Shown here piece by piece: positions 24,541 to 33,009 of a stretch of DNA of 64,000 nt; the first letter of the stretch is position 1, and each line of letters opens with the position of its first letter. The DNA lies in contig CAVPZC010000002.1 in NCBI GenBank assembly GCA_963710175.1, positions 930,001-994,000 of the forward strand. Direction: 5' to 3'. Source of the stretch: Phormidesmis sp963710175 (GTDB lineage Bacteria > Cyanobacteriota > Cyanobacteriia > Phormidesmidales > Phormidesmidaceae). The notes under the pieces are model-generated. The model did not search any database. It was not told where the DNA came from and worked only from the letters and a program-made list of their open reading frames with translations. A program made the translations under genes and the position numbers.

Positions 24541-25305
24541 TTAGTAAGCGGTCAGTTCTTCACCAGTCAGCGCCGGGCTGTTTGGTGGGGTAGGCTCTGT
24601 GACTGAGGTGTCTTGGAGCTGCTGCTGTAGCCATATCTGGAACCGCTCATTCAGCAGCCGCTGGCGCATCGCCTGGTCAAACTGGGCTGGAATCAGCTGC
24701 TCGTGCCGAGCGATTACCAGCCATTCGCCAATTTGTGTGGGTGCCCAAAGCTGACCGGGCTGGCTAATCGTCAGCATTCTCCCCAGGATGGGATGAGGCA
24801 CGTTTAGCTCTACCGGGCCAATCAGACCGCCGGTTTTGGCTTCCTGCCCTTCAGAATATTGGCGAGCCAGCTCAGAAAAGGCCGCGCCGTCGTCATGAAT
24901 TCTGAAGTAGATTTCCTGGGCCAGGCTCGCATCTTTAGTGCGAATCAGGGAGTAGCGCACTTGGTCTAGCTGGGCTTTGCGCTGCAAAAAGTAAGACTCG
25001 ATCTGAGTGCCCCAGGTTTCTTCCTGGAACTTTAGCAGCTTATATTCTTTAATAGCGGCCAGCATCATTTGCTCGGGAGTTTGCTGCTGCTGGTCGCACC
25101 AGGCTTGCTGCTGCTCATTAGAAAATAGGCCGCGTTTGGCGCAAAAAGCCTGCAACGCTATCTGCGGTTCGCACTCAAGAGGAGCGATCGCCTCGTCAAT
25201 AACTACCTCCTGCACCAGCTTAGGCATGAGCTGATACTGCCTGAGCTTAGCAATGAGTCCGGGCGCGTCTAGCCCCATCTGACCAATCTGAAGAACCGTC
25301 GCCAT
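24541..25305 (-). CDS. Parvulin-type peptidylprolyl isomerase of the secretion operon
   Basis: A 254-residue protein with a helical N-terminal part (residues 1-115, SurA-N-like) and a rotamase domain. The domain is recognised by VRYSLIRTKDASLAQEIYFRI, FSELARQYSEGQEAKTGGLIGPVE and QPGQLWAPTQIGEWLVIARHEQ. It has no signal peptide, so it would act in the cytosol. There it could keep the exported protein unfolded or present it to the exporter. It is the first gene of the operon, 53 bases before the ABC transporter. A PPIase next to HlyB/HlyD genes recurs in cyanobacteria as I recall. The role in secretion is inferred from that arrangement. Confidence 0.85.
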   Translation of the reverse strand: MATVLQIGQMGLDAPGLIAKLRQYQLMPKLVQEVVIDEAIAPLECEPQIALQAFCAKRGLFSNEQQQAWCDQQQQTPEQMMLAAIKEYKLLKFQEETWGTQIESYFLQRKAQLDQVRYSLIRTKDASLAQEIYFRIHDDGAAFSELARQYSEGQEAKTGGLIGPVELNVPHPILGRMLTISQPGQLWAPTQIGEWLVIARHEQLIPAQFDQAMRQRLLNERFQIWLQQQLQDTSVTEPTPPNSPALTGEELTAY

Positions 25306-25535
25306 ACCCCTGATTTTTGATAAGAAAGCCGCTGCCTGGTGGTCTTACTTAGTAAGCCCAATCGCCTTCGGCATCTATCAAAATATATAGTTACATAACC
25401 CTATTAGATATACAGCTTTATGCAAGTCTATCCGCATGAAAGCTTCACTAAGGTGCGCAAAGCTCACTCAGTGTATGAAGCTATTGGGACGGTAAGTTTA
25501 TGAACCGGTTAAGGCGCAGGCAAAACTTGAGAGCG

Positions 25536-26087
25536 CTATGTGCCGTGACGCTGCAAAATTTCGCTAACATCTTCGAGCTGAACGTGACGATACTTCACGT
25601 TATCTGGCAGCAGCCGAATATTTGGGCCGCGTTTGCAGCCGCCCAAACAGCCTATGGCCTCTAGCTTAAAACCTTGCTGGTCAGCGCTGCGCTTTTCAAA
25701 GTCTTGCCAGAGATCGTCGCCGCCGCGTTTGCAGCAGTTCTTTTTCTGACAGAGCTGCACGGTCAGCGGGGCTTTGGCAGTCTTGGCTTTTGTCTTTTTA
25801 GCTTTTGTCTGGTTGGCTTTTTTGGGGCGTTCGGCTAGCTGAACGGTAGCCTGGGGCGTCAGGGGAATCAGCTGTAGCGCCAGCAGCTTTTGCTTTTTAG
25901 GTTTGTCGTCTGTCTCTACCCAGATGCGGACAGGTTCACCTAGCACTAGCTCTTGTTGGGCGATCGCCCGCAGCGACTTCGGCAAATACACCGTTTGTAC
26001 GCCTTCATCCGTCTCTAGCTGCAACCCCTTGAGCTTTCCCTTACCCGACTCAATCGGCTTTAGATAGCGACCTTGCAAAACTTCCAT
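25536..26087 (-). CDS. (2Fe-2S) thioredoxin-like ferredoxin domain protein
   Basis: The C-terminal 80 residues form a thioredoxin-fold 2Fe-2S ferredoxin, with cysteines in VQLCQKKNCCKRGG and GCLGGCKRGPNIRL. The N-terminal 90 residues form a separate strand-rich domain (GRYLKPIESGKGKLKGLQLETDEG, VYLPKSLRAIAQQELVLGEPVRIW). The two are joined by a Lys/Ala-rich linker. This architecture is common in cyanobacteria and its partner is unknown. I chose the ATG at 26087 (MEVLQGRYL) because it matches the domain start; earlier in-frame ATGs reach 26195 but add an unrelated Trp/Tyr-rich stretch. It is divergent from yidD. Confidence 0.85.
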   Translation of the reverse strand: MEVLQGRYLKPIESGKGKLKGLQLETDEGVQTVYLPKSLRAIAQQELVLGEPVRIWVETDDKPKKQKLLALQLIPLTPQATVQLAERPKKANQTKAKKTKAKTAKAPLTVQLCQKKNCCKRGGDDLWQDFEKRSADQQGFKLEAIGCLGGCKRGPNIRLLPDNVKYRHVQLEDVSEILQRHGT

Positions 26088-26252
26088 ATGTCTGGTTGAA
26101 CCCATCTCCAAATACTTGTGCAGCGCTCTTACATACTCGCGTAGCGCTCTATAGCCAGTGTAGCTGTCTAGTTTAACCCACTGCCAAACGCCCAAAGCAG
26201 CCGGTTAAGTTAGCCTGTTAAATTAGAAGGGCACCGCCTGCTAGAAACCGCC

Positions 26253-26486
26253 ATGAAAGTTGCTTTACTGCTGCTGATCAAAGGCTATCGCCAGCTGATA
26301 TCGCCGCTGTTTCCCCCGGTCTGCCGGTTTCAGCCGACTTGCTCCTGCTATGCTATGGAAGCTATTGAGCGGTTTGGACCGCTACAGGGCAGCTGGCTGG
26401 CGGTTCGTCGCATCACTCGCTGCCACCCCTTTCATCCCGGTGGCTATGATCCTGTGCCTGAGCGAGATGCCACCCATCACCGCTAG
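26253..26486 (+). CDS. yidD: Membrane protein insertion efficiency factor YidD
   Basis: YidD is a small membrane-associated protein that assists YidC in inserting inner-membrane proteins. The 77-residue product shows the family pattern almost completely: LLIKGYRQLISPLFPPVCRFQPTC, then SCYAMEAIERFGPLQGSWLAVRRI, and TRCHPFHPGGYDPVP. The three conserved cysteines of CRFQPTCSCY and the RCHPF motif are intact. It precedes phoH by 36 bases on the same strand, so the two may share a transcript. Other bacteria usually place yidD near rnpA; that linkage is absent here. Confidence 0.94.
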   Translation: MKVALLLLIKGYRQLISPLFPPVCRFQPTCSCYAMEAIERFGPLQGSWLAVRRITRCHPFHPGGYDPVPERDATHHR

Positions 26487-26522
26487 CTAGTCACATCGCT
26501 CATTACATAGCCAGACGGCCCT

Positions 26523-27863
26523 ATGAAAAAATGCTACGTCCTCGATACCAACGTCCTGCTGCATGACCCGAATGCGCTGCTGAGGTTTGAGGATAACGAG
26601 GTAGTCCTGCCTATGACCGTCATCGAAGAGCTAGATCGATTCAAGAAGCGACCAGAAGAAATGGGCCGCAATGCCCGGCAAACGTCCCGAATGCTGGACG
26701 GGCTCAGGCGCAAAGGCAGCTTAATTGAGGGCATTCAGCTAGAGAGCGGTGGGCGAGTCCGGGTGACGCTGTGCCACCGGGAGACGCTAGATAATCTGCC
26801 TGCCGAGCTGACGGGCGACGGCGGCGACCACGCCATTTTAGCAGTGGCCCTAGAGGTGAAGCAGCGCTGCGAGTGCCCCGTGGTGATGGTGAGCAAAGAC
26901 ACCAACATGCGGATCAAGGCCGATACGCTGGGTTTAACGGCTGAAGACTACGAAACCGACAAGATAGACGTTGACGACCTCTACACCGGCATGGGCGAAA
27001 TGCTGGTCAGCGCTGAGCAGATGAATACGCTGTTTCAGTCTGGGGGTACGCTGTTAGCCGACTTTGCTCACACCGAGGACAAATTCTTTCCCAATCAGGC
27101 GCTGACCCTGATTGATGTTAACAATCCGTCACATACGGCGCTGGCAGTTTTACGGGCCGATGGCCAGCTCGCGCCGCTAACCAAGCTACCCTACAGCGGC
27201 ATTTCTCGCATTCACGCGCGCAACCGGGAGCAGCGCTTTGCGCTCTCTTTGCTGTTAAATGATGACATCCCGCTGGTAACGTTGGTGGGCAAGGCCGGTA
27301 CGGGGAAGACGCTGCTGGCGATCGCCGCTGGCCTGTACAAAGTCACCGAAGAAAAGCGCTTCACCCGTCTACTCATTTCTCGCCCGGTTGTCCCGATGGG
27401 GAAAGACATTGGCTACCTGCCCGGCGATATGGCCGAAAAGCTCACGCCCTGGATGCAGCCTCTCTACGACAATTTCGATCTGATTTTCAATACGCAAGAC
27501 AGTACCGATAAGCCCGAGCACTGGCGACGCGGCCATGAAGAACTTTTAGAGATGGGGCTTTTACAAATTGAAGCGCTCACCTACATTCGCGGTCGCACCA
27601 TTCCCAAGCAATTTTTTGTAATTGACGAAGCCCAAAACCTCACCCCGCACGAAGTCAAAACCATTTTGACGAGAGCCGGAGAAGGCACCAAAATTATCCT
27701 CACAGGCGACACCGCTCAAATCGACAACCCCTATGTCGATGCTGCCAGCAACGGCCTCACCTACGTGATCGAACGCTTCCGCAATGAACCCCTAGCCGGA
27801 CACATCACGCTCTACCAGGGCGAACGCTCTGACCTAGCCGCCCGCGCCGCCAACCTGCTATAG
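26523..27863 (+). CDS. phoH: PIN-PhoH fusion ATPase (PhoH2-like)
   Basis: Combines an N-terminal PIN ribonuclease domain with a PhoH ATPase; PhoH2 proteins are ATP-driven RNA helicase/nucleases. The PIN acidic residues are visible in YVLDTNVLLHD, PMTVIEELDRF, DHAILAVAL and VVMVSKDTNMR. The PhoH part has Walker A LVGKAGTGKTLLAI (about residue 257), SRPVVPMGKDIGYLPGD, and Walker B FFVIDEAQNLTPHEVKTILTRAGEG followed by LTGDTAQID. The length of 446 is typical. It is followed after 37 bases by a dynamin-like GTPase. Confidence 0.94.
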   Translation: MKKCYVLDTNVLLHDPNALLRFEDNEVVLPMTVIEELDRFKKRPEEMGRNARQTSRMLDGLRRKGSLIEGIQLESGGRVRVTLCHRETLDNLPAELTGDGGDHAILAVALEVKQRCECPVVMVSKDTNMRIKADTLGLTAEDYETDKIDVDDLYTGMGEMLVSAEQMNTLFQSGGTLLADFAHTEDKFFPNQALTLIDVNNPSHTALAVLRADGQLAPLTKLPYSGISRIHARNREQRFALSLLLNDDIPLVTLVGKAGTGKTLLAIAAGLYKVTEEKRFTRLLISRPVVPMGKDIGYLPGDMAEKLTPWMQPLYDNFDLIFNTQDSTDKPEHWRRGHEELLEMGLLQIEALTYIRGRTIPKQFFVIDEAQNLTPHEVKTILTRAGEGTKIILTGDTAQIDNPYVDAASNGLTYVIERFRNEPLAGHITLYQGERSDLAARAANLL

Positions 27864-27900
27864 CCCCTTCCTCTTTACCCCTTTTCTCAGAGGTGACCCT

Positions 27901-29628
27901 ATGAACAGCGCCATCGTTGACCCCACCTTACAGCGGTATAAAGCGGCGATCGCCCAAACCCTCACCCAGCTAAAACGCTTCGCCCAATCCATCGACAACG
28001 CCCAGCTAGCCAAAACGGTTCAAAACCTCCAAGAAAACATCAATCAGCCCTTCCTATTCGTAGTGATTGGAGAAGTAAAAGCCGGTAAGAGCAGCTTTAT
28101 CAACGCACTGTTAGAAAGCGGCGAAATTTGCGAAGTGGGCGCAGATCCGCGCACCAACAGAGTTGCCAAAATTGTCTACGCAGCGGGCGACGCCTACAGC
28201 CGCGAAGTTAAGCCCGGTGAACTGCTCGAAATTGGCCGACCCGTGCCCATCCTCAAGCAGATTGCAATCGTCGATACGCCCGGCACCAATAGCCCCTTCC
28301 AGCAGCATGAAGACATTACCAAAGAATTTATTCCCAACAGCGATCTAGTCGTCTTTGTCTTCTTTTCTAAAAATCCTTACACCAACACCGCCTGGTCGCT
28401 GGTTGACTTTGCCCATCGCGAGTGGAAAAAGCCGGTTATTTTCATCCTGCAACAGGCCGATCTCGCTGACGAGGTGGAACTGCAAGCTTCTCGCCAGTAC
28501 ATAGAACAAGAAGCGCAGCAGCGGCAAATTCCATCGCCTCAGGTATTTGCTACATCTGCCCGGCAGTCTATCAACGGCGAAGACGGCGGCTTTGAAGCGG
28601 TACAAGCCTTTGTGCGCGACACCATCACCGGCGGCAGAGGCTACCAGCTCAAGCTCGACTCCAATATCAGCGCCGCTGAGCAAATTGTTGAGCGGCTAGG
28701 CCGCGATATGCAGGTGATTCAGCAGCAGCTAAAAACAGATGAAGCTGTTGTTGATCGAATAAAGCAGCGGCTAGGGCAGGGAAAAGACCGCTCTCACTAT
28801 GAAATAGATTCTCTGGTAGACCGACTCATGGCGCAATATGAGCGCGTGATCTATCAGATCAAAGGTGAATTTAGAGAAGGACTGTCTATCTTCGTGTTAG
28901 CTAAGCGCTCTTTTCTCTCTTTGTTCAACCGGCGGCAGCGCATAGAAACTTGGATCGCCGAGCTTAAAGACCGCGCTCAGAGAGAGTTAGAGTCTACATT
29001 AGATGAAACCTCAAAAGAAGGAGCCAAGCGCTTTTTAGACAGTATTCAGCTGCTGATCAAACAGCTTTTAGCTGAGCTGACCGCCCTGCAAAACGACAAT
29101 CTGAAAAACACAGAGATTACTCTGCCGATTGTAGAATACCGCTATGAAGTCATCGAGAGTGTCAAAAGCAAGATTGCCAACCTGCTCGACGATGAAACCT
29201 TTATCAACTGCCTGGCGGATACGGCTGACAGCGTCGGGCCGGGGGTCGCTAGCGGCGGCATACTCGCAGTGATTGGCGGGGTCATTGCGGCAATTACTGA
29301 AGTTGTCATTCTCGATATTTTGGGCAGCGTCTTTTTGGGCGTGGGCGTACTGTTTGCAGGCGGTGTGCTGATCGCCAAGCGGCGTCGCCTCACCGAAAAG
29401 CTAGACAATGAGCTAGAGCGCAACCGAGCCCGCTTTGAAGCCACCGTCTCAGAACAGCTCAATGACAAACTCAGTGTCATCTACGAAGAAATCGACCGCA
29501 GCTTTACCGATCTCTATGAGTACGTAGAGCAGGAGCACACCAGCATCGCCCCCCTGGTCGAACAGTTTGAGCAGATTCAACAGTCCACACAGCGCCTGGC
29601 TCATGATATTCAGCAAACCGCCCGCTAG
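27901..29628 (+). CDS. Dynamin-like GTPase, membrane-associated
   Basis: A 575-residue GTPase. G1 is GEVKAGKSSF (residues 57-66), the G3-like box is VDTPGTNSPFQQHEDI, and a G4-like ILQQADLAD follows. A long helical region flanks a hydrophobic hairpin near residues 440-490 (SGGILAVIGGVIAAITEVVIL, LGVGVLFAGGVLIAKRRR). Helices follow that would return along the membrane. This is the layout of bacterial dynamin-like proteins that remodel or tether membranes. In cyanobacteria such proteins may act at thylakoids, but this location is inference. It follows phoH closely and precedes a GNAT gene by 75 bases. Confidence 0.85.
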   Translation: MNSAIVDPTLQRYKAAIAQTLTQLKRFAQSIDNAQLAKTVQNLQENINQPFLFVVIGEVKAGKSSFINALLESGEICEVGADPRTNRVAKIVYAAGDAYSREVKPGELLEIGRPVPILKQIAIVDTPGTNSPFQQHEDITKEFIPNSDLVVFVFFSKNPYTNTAWSLVDFAHREWKKPVIFILQQADLADEVELQASRQYIEQEAQQRQIPSPQVFATSARQSINGEDGGFEAVQAFVRDTITGGRGYQLKLDSNISAAEQIVERLGRDMQVIQQQLKTDEAVVDRIKQRLGQGKDRSHYEIDSLVDRLMAQYERVIYQIKGEFREGLSIFVLAKRSFLSLFNRRQRIETWIAELKDRAQRELESTLDETSKEGAKRFLDSIQLLIKQLLAELTALQNDNLKNTEITLPIVEYRYEVIESVKSKIANLLDDETFINCLADTADSVGPGVASGGILAVIGGVIAAITEVVILDILGSVFLGVGVLFAGGVLIAKRRRLTEKLDNELERNRARFEATVSEQLNDKLSVIYEEIDRSFTDLYEYVEQEHTSIAPLVEQFEQIQQSTQRLAHDIQQTAR

Positions 29629-29703
29629 GCGGTGGCTCAGCATTGCTGGAAGCAGGCCGTAAGGCGATAGTATTGTTTTGTGCGCTGTTGACAGAACGCT
29701 GAA

Positions 29704-30243
29704 ATGCACTACCGAATTCGCCTGGCCGAAGCCGATGATGTCGCCTTTTTGCCTGAAATAGAGCGTGCTGCCGCTGAGCAGTTTGTCCCCTACGTGGACT
29801 GGCTAGAAATCTCGACTGATCTCCTCAAAGAGCTGACTACGCCGAAGTTTTTGCTGAAGGCGCAGGCTGAGCGACGGCTGTGGGTGGCGATCGCAGCGGG
29901 GCAGCCGGTAGGGTTTATCGTCGTCAAGTTTCTACTAAAAAGCTGCTTTATAGTGGAGCTAGACGTGCATCCCGACCACGTTCGTCAGGGCATTGGCTCG
30001 GCGCTAGTAGAGACTTGCTGTCTGGGCGCGCAGGCTCGGGGGTTTGGGCAAGTCACGCTGACTACGTTTCGCAAAGTCCCCTGGAATATTCCCTTTTATG
30101 AGCGTTTGGGGTTTGAGGTGCTGCCTGCCGAGCGCTGGTCTATAGAAATCAAGGCAATTGTGCGGCACGAAGCCCGCTATGGCTTTGCCGCTGAAAAACG
30201 AGCGGTAATGAGCCGGTCTATGCCGGCGCTGTCAATTCTCTAG
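29704..30243 (+). CDS. GNAT family N-acetyltransferase
   Basis: A 179-residue acetyltransferase of the GCN5-related fold. It begins YRIRLAEADDVAFLPEIERAA. The acetyl-CoA binding motif is VELDVHPDHVRQGIGSALVETC (RQGIGSA as the Q/RxxGxG/A loop), followed by VTLTTFRKVPWNIPFYERLGFEVL, typical of members that modify small molecules or amines. The substrate is unknown. It starts 75 bases after the dynamin-like gene and lies 21 bases before queG. Confidence 0.88.
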   Translation: MHYRIRLAEADDVAFLPEIERAAAEQFVPYVDWLEISTDLLKELTTPKFLLKAQAERRLWVAIAAGQPVGFIVVKFLLKSCFIVELDVHPDHVRQGIGSALVETCCLGAQARGFGQVTLTTFRKVPWNIPFYERLGFEVLPAERWSIEIKAIVRHEARYGFAAEKRAVMSRSMPALSIL

Positions 30244-30264
30244 GGCGGGCCGAGGGGTAGACAT

Positions 30265-31281
30265 ATGGCAGCTGAAATCAGTAGTGAGGTGATTAAGCAA
30301 GAGGCGATCGCTCTGGGCTTTCATCAGGTCGGCATCGCGACTATTCTCCCGATGCCCGATCCATCAGAGCGAGCCGCTACCGCCGCCCTTCAGCAGTGGC
30401 TAGCGCAGGGCTTTCAGGCCGACATGGGCTGGATGGAGAGCGCCAAACGGCAGGATATTCGGCAGATCATGCCAGCGGCCAAATCTATTGTTTGCGTAGC
30501 GCTGAATTACTATACAGGTCACCAGCGGCCCGCCGGAGAGCAGTATGCCAAAATCTCACGCTACGGCTGGGGCCGAGACTATCACCGCGTGCTGACCAAA
30601 AAGCTTAAGCAGCTCTGTGAGTGGCTGCGGGCTCAAGATCAGGCGATAGAGGCGCGGCTTTACGCTGATACTGGCCCAGTGCAAGACAAGTTTTGGGCGC
30701 AGCAGGCGGGGCTAGGCTGGGTTGCTAAAAATGGCAATGTGATCACCCGGCGCTATGGCTCCTGGGTATTTTTGGGTGAAATTATCACGAATTTAGCGCT
30801 GGTGGCCGACCAGCCTCACACGGCCCACTGTGGCACCTGCACCCGCTGCATCACGGCCTGCCCTACCGAGGCGATCCGGGCTCCGGGAGTGGTGGATGCC
30901 AACCGCTGCATTGCCTACCACACCATTGAAAACCGGGATGAACAGCTCCCTGTAGAAATTGCTGCTCGCCTGCAAAACTGGGTGGCGGGCTGCGATATCT
31001 GTCAGGATGTATGCCCGTGGAATCAGCGATTTGCTCAGGAGACCGACGAAGCCGCCTTTCATCCCTATCCTGACAATGTAGCGCCAATGCTGACAGATCT
31101 AGCTGACCTGACAGAAGCCGAGTGGGATCGGCGATTTCCGGCCTCAGCGCTCAGACGGATTAAGCCACCGATGATGAGACGCAATGCGCAAGCGGCGATC
31201 GCTGCCCAGCCCGACGTCCAGCCCGACACCAAAAATAACGCCACCCCGAACAATGATATGGTCACTGATAGCCGTCTGTAG
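30265..31281 (+). CDS. queG: Epoxyqueuosine reductase QueG
   Basis: QueG reduces epoxyqueuosine to queuosine at the wobble base of GUN-anticodon tRNAs, using cobalamin and two 4Fe-4S clusters. The 338-residue product has the cobalamin/substrate region (YADTGPVQDKFWAQQAGLGWVAKNGNVI), the ferredoxin clusters CGTCTRCITACPTEAI and CDICQDVCPWNQRF, and a C-terminal helical part ending in low-complexity Asn/Asp residues. Its stop codon falls inside a 9-bp hairpin (31271-31295). The signal peptidase gene follows 37 bases later. Confidence 0.95.
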   Translation: MAAEISSEVIKQEAIALGFHQVGIATILPMPDPSERAATAALQQWLAQGFQADMGWMESAKRQDIRQIMPAAKSIVCVALNYYTGHQRPAGEQYAKISRYGWGRDYHRVLTKKLKQLCEWLRAQDQAIEARLYADTGPVQDKFWAQQAGLGWVAKNGNVITRRYGSWVFLGEIITNLALVADQPHTAHCGTCTRCITACPTEAIRAPGVVDANRCIAYHTIENRDEQLPVEIAARLQNWVAGCDICQDVCPWNQRFAQETDEAAFHPYPDNVAPMLTDLADLTEAEWDRRFPASALRRIKPPMMRRNAQAAIAAQPDVQPDTKNNATPNNDMVTDSRL

Positions 31282-31295
31282 AAGTGACAGACGGC
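31271..31295 (+). other. Hairpin spanning the queG stop codon
   Basis: GCCGTCTGT (31271-31279) pairs perfectly with ACAGACGGC (31287-31295) around AGAAGTG. The queG TAG stop begins at the last base of the left arm. No U-tract follows, so it is more likely an mRNA-processing or attenuating element before lepB than a classical terminator. Confidence 0.5.
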
Positions 31296-31318
31296 TAGAT
31301 ACGCACAGTGTTAAAAAG

Positions 31319-31951
31319 ATGACGGTCGAAGATAGCATCGAGAATCCAGATGACGATTTAGAGCAGCCCTCAGCCGATCTTTCAAAGGCGGCTGAGGCTA
31401 AAAGCGGCTGGCAAAAGTGGGTGATAGACAATGCCAAACTGGTGGCGATCGCCCTCATCATCGCCGCCTTTGTCCGCATATTCATCGCCGAGCCGCGCTA
31501 CATTCCTTCCCCTTCGATGGTGCCGACGTTGGCGGTGGGCGATCGCCTGCTCGTCGAAAAAGTCTCTTACCACTTGCACAGCCCTCAGCGAGGCGACATC
31601 GTTGTCTTTGAGCCGCCACCTCAGCTTCAGGAATATGGCTATCTGCCCAGTCAGGCCTTTATCAAGCGCGTCATTGGCCTACCGGGTCAGACCGTACAGG
31701 TCAGCCAGGGACAGGTCCGGGTGGACGGTGAGCCCACCGTAGAGCCCTACATCTCAGCAGCGCCCGAGTACGAGATGCCGACCGTCCGAGTACCGGCTGG
31801 CAGTCTATTTGTCATGGGGGACAACCGCAACGACAGCAACGACTCCCACGTCTGGGGCTTTTTGCCCGTGCAAAACGTCATCGGCAGAGCCGCCTTTCGC
31901 TTTTGGCCCCTAGAAAAAATTGACCGCATCGGCAGCAAAGCAGTCCTTTAA
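31319..31951 (+). CDS. lepB: Signal peptidase I
   Basis: Cleaves signal peptides from secreted proteins at the periplasmic face of the membrane. A cytoplasmic acidic tail is followed by one membrane helix (NAKLVAIALIIAAFVRIFIAE). The catalytic Ser is in IPSPSMVPTLAVGDRLLVEK, the catalytic Lys in GDIVVFEPP..FIKRVIGLPGQ, and the C-terminal box is FVMGDNRNDSNDSHVWGFLP. The frame is open from 31184, but the ATG at 31319 gives a normal 210-residue enzyme and does not overlap queG. Its stop codon overlaps the convergent helix-hairpin-helix gene inside a shared TTAA. Confidence 0.95.
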   Translation: MTVEDSIENPDDDLEQPSADLSKAAEAKSGWQKWVIDNAKLVAIALIIAAFVRIFIAEPRYIPSPSMVPTLAVGDRLLVEKVSYHLHSPQRGDIVVFEPPPQLQEYGYLPSQAFIKRVIGLPGQTVQVSQGQVRVDGEPTVEPYISAAPEYEMPTVRVPAGSLFVMGDNRNDSNDSHVWGFLPVQNVIGRAAFRFWPLEKIDRIGSKAVL

Positions 31952-32469
31952 AATCTTAAATAGTGCAGCAGTTCACCCGCGAGCTGTGGGGTTAGCCTGA
32001 GTCTTTGCTGCAAGTCAGCCAAATCTCTGTAGGGACTAGCCTGCCGGTAGTAGACAATCGCCCGGCCCAAAGCCAGATCGACTGCCGGAATACTCGCTAG
32101 CTGGTCTGCGGTAGCGCTGTTGACCGCGATCGCCACCGGTTCAAGCTGATTCAAACCGTAGTAGCAAAACTGCAAAATCGGCTGCCAACGGCAAATTTGC
32201 TGCACTGGCATATTCAGCGCAGCGGCAATATCTTCCAAACAGTTAAAAGCCAGGCCACTGCCGGTGAGACGAGTCAGCGTATGGGCCTGATGGATAGAAA
32301 TGCCCGGCAGCCGCAGCCAGTCATCGACAGAAGCTGTGTTGGCGTCGATGCGATCGCCCCAGCCAGCCGCTAGCTCCACTTCCTCAAACGACCGAAAGCG
32401 GTAATAAGGCTCCTGCTGTAGGCGGCGACGCAGCGGATGCCAGGATTGAGTCAAAAACTTTTTGAGCAT
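31948..32469 (-). CDS. ComEA-like helix-hairpin-helix protein
   Basis: A 173-residue cytosolic protein with two helix-hairpin-helix type repeats. The first is ANTASVDDWLRLPGISIHQAHTLTRL and the second VNSATADQLASIPAVDLALGRAIVYYRQ. The spacing resembles ComEA or PsbU-like HhH pairs, but it has no signal peptide or membrane anchor. The pattern suggests DNA binding or protein contact. A role in DNA uptake is possible but not shown. It ends inside the lepB stop and starts 30 bases downstream of the SHOCT gene, same strand. Confidence 0.78.
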   Translation of the reverse strand: MLKKFLTQSWHPLRRRLQQEPYYRFRSFEEVELAAGWGDRIDANTASVDDWLRLPGISIHQAHTLTRLTGSGLAFNCLEDIAAALNMPVQQICRWQPILQFCYYGLNQLEPVAIAVNSATADQLASIPAVDLALGRAIVYYRQASPYRDLADLQQRLRLTPQLAGELLHYLRF

Positions 32470-32499
32470 GACAGGCCACAGCCGTTAATTCACTACCCT

Positions 32500-32919
32500 T
32501 TAGGCTATCCGATCCAGCAGCTGACGGCGCTTCTGTTCAAACTCATATTCAGTAATCAGCCCCTCCTGGCGCAGCTGGTCAAGATCGCGCAAGGCAGTCG
32601 CCACCTGACTGGCCAGTTGGGCAGAACTGACCGAATCCGCCGCGCGCGGGCTGGTTTCTTCTACCACAGCTGACAGTGTAGCTCCCGCCTTGGGAAAACG
32701 AGATAAAAAGCCTTCGTCGCTCTGAGTCAGGTACCAGACGCCTTCCAGACAGCAGGCCACCTGCGGCAGCAGCGTCGGGGCCAGTACCAAATAGGTAATG
32801 CCCCACAGATACTGTCCCAGATAAAACTTATGCAGCCAGGCCAGGGGAATAGGGCTAGGCAATGTACCGGCAAAAGCCAGGGCGATCGCAATCTGACGAC
32901 GGTTAGTAAAACTGAACAT
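32500..32919 (-). CDS. TM2/NINE-like membrane protein with C-terminal SHOCT domain
   Basis: A 139-residue protein. The N-terminal half has a TM2-like hairpin (AIALAFAGTLPSPIPLAWLHKFYLGQ, then WGITYLVLAPTLLPQVAC), in which HKFYLGQ is the usual polar turn. The C-terminal 35 residues form a SHOCT motif (ATALRDLDQLRQEGLITEYEFEQKRRQLLDRIA), a short domain found at the ends of many bacterial proteins and thought to mediate oligomerisation. It is in line with the HhH gene. The function is unknown. Confidence 0.82.
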   Translation of the reverse strand: MFSFTNRRQIAIALAFAGTLPSPIPLAWLHKFYLGQYLWGITYLVLAPTLLPQVACCLEGVWYLTQSDEGFLSRFPKAGATLSAVVEETSPRAADSVSSAQLASQVATALRDLDQLRQEGLITEYEFEQKRRQLLDRIA

Positions 32920-33009
32920 CGGTTTCTGGTGACAGCGGAAAACCAGAGCTGATAGTCACTTCAGCCGAAGGAATGGGCACTGTATAGGATAGCAACGTTG
33001 CGCTCTGGT

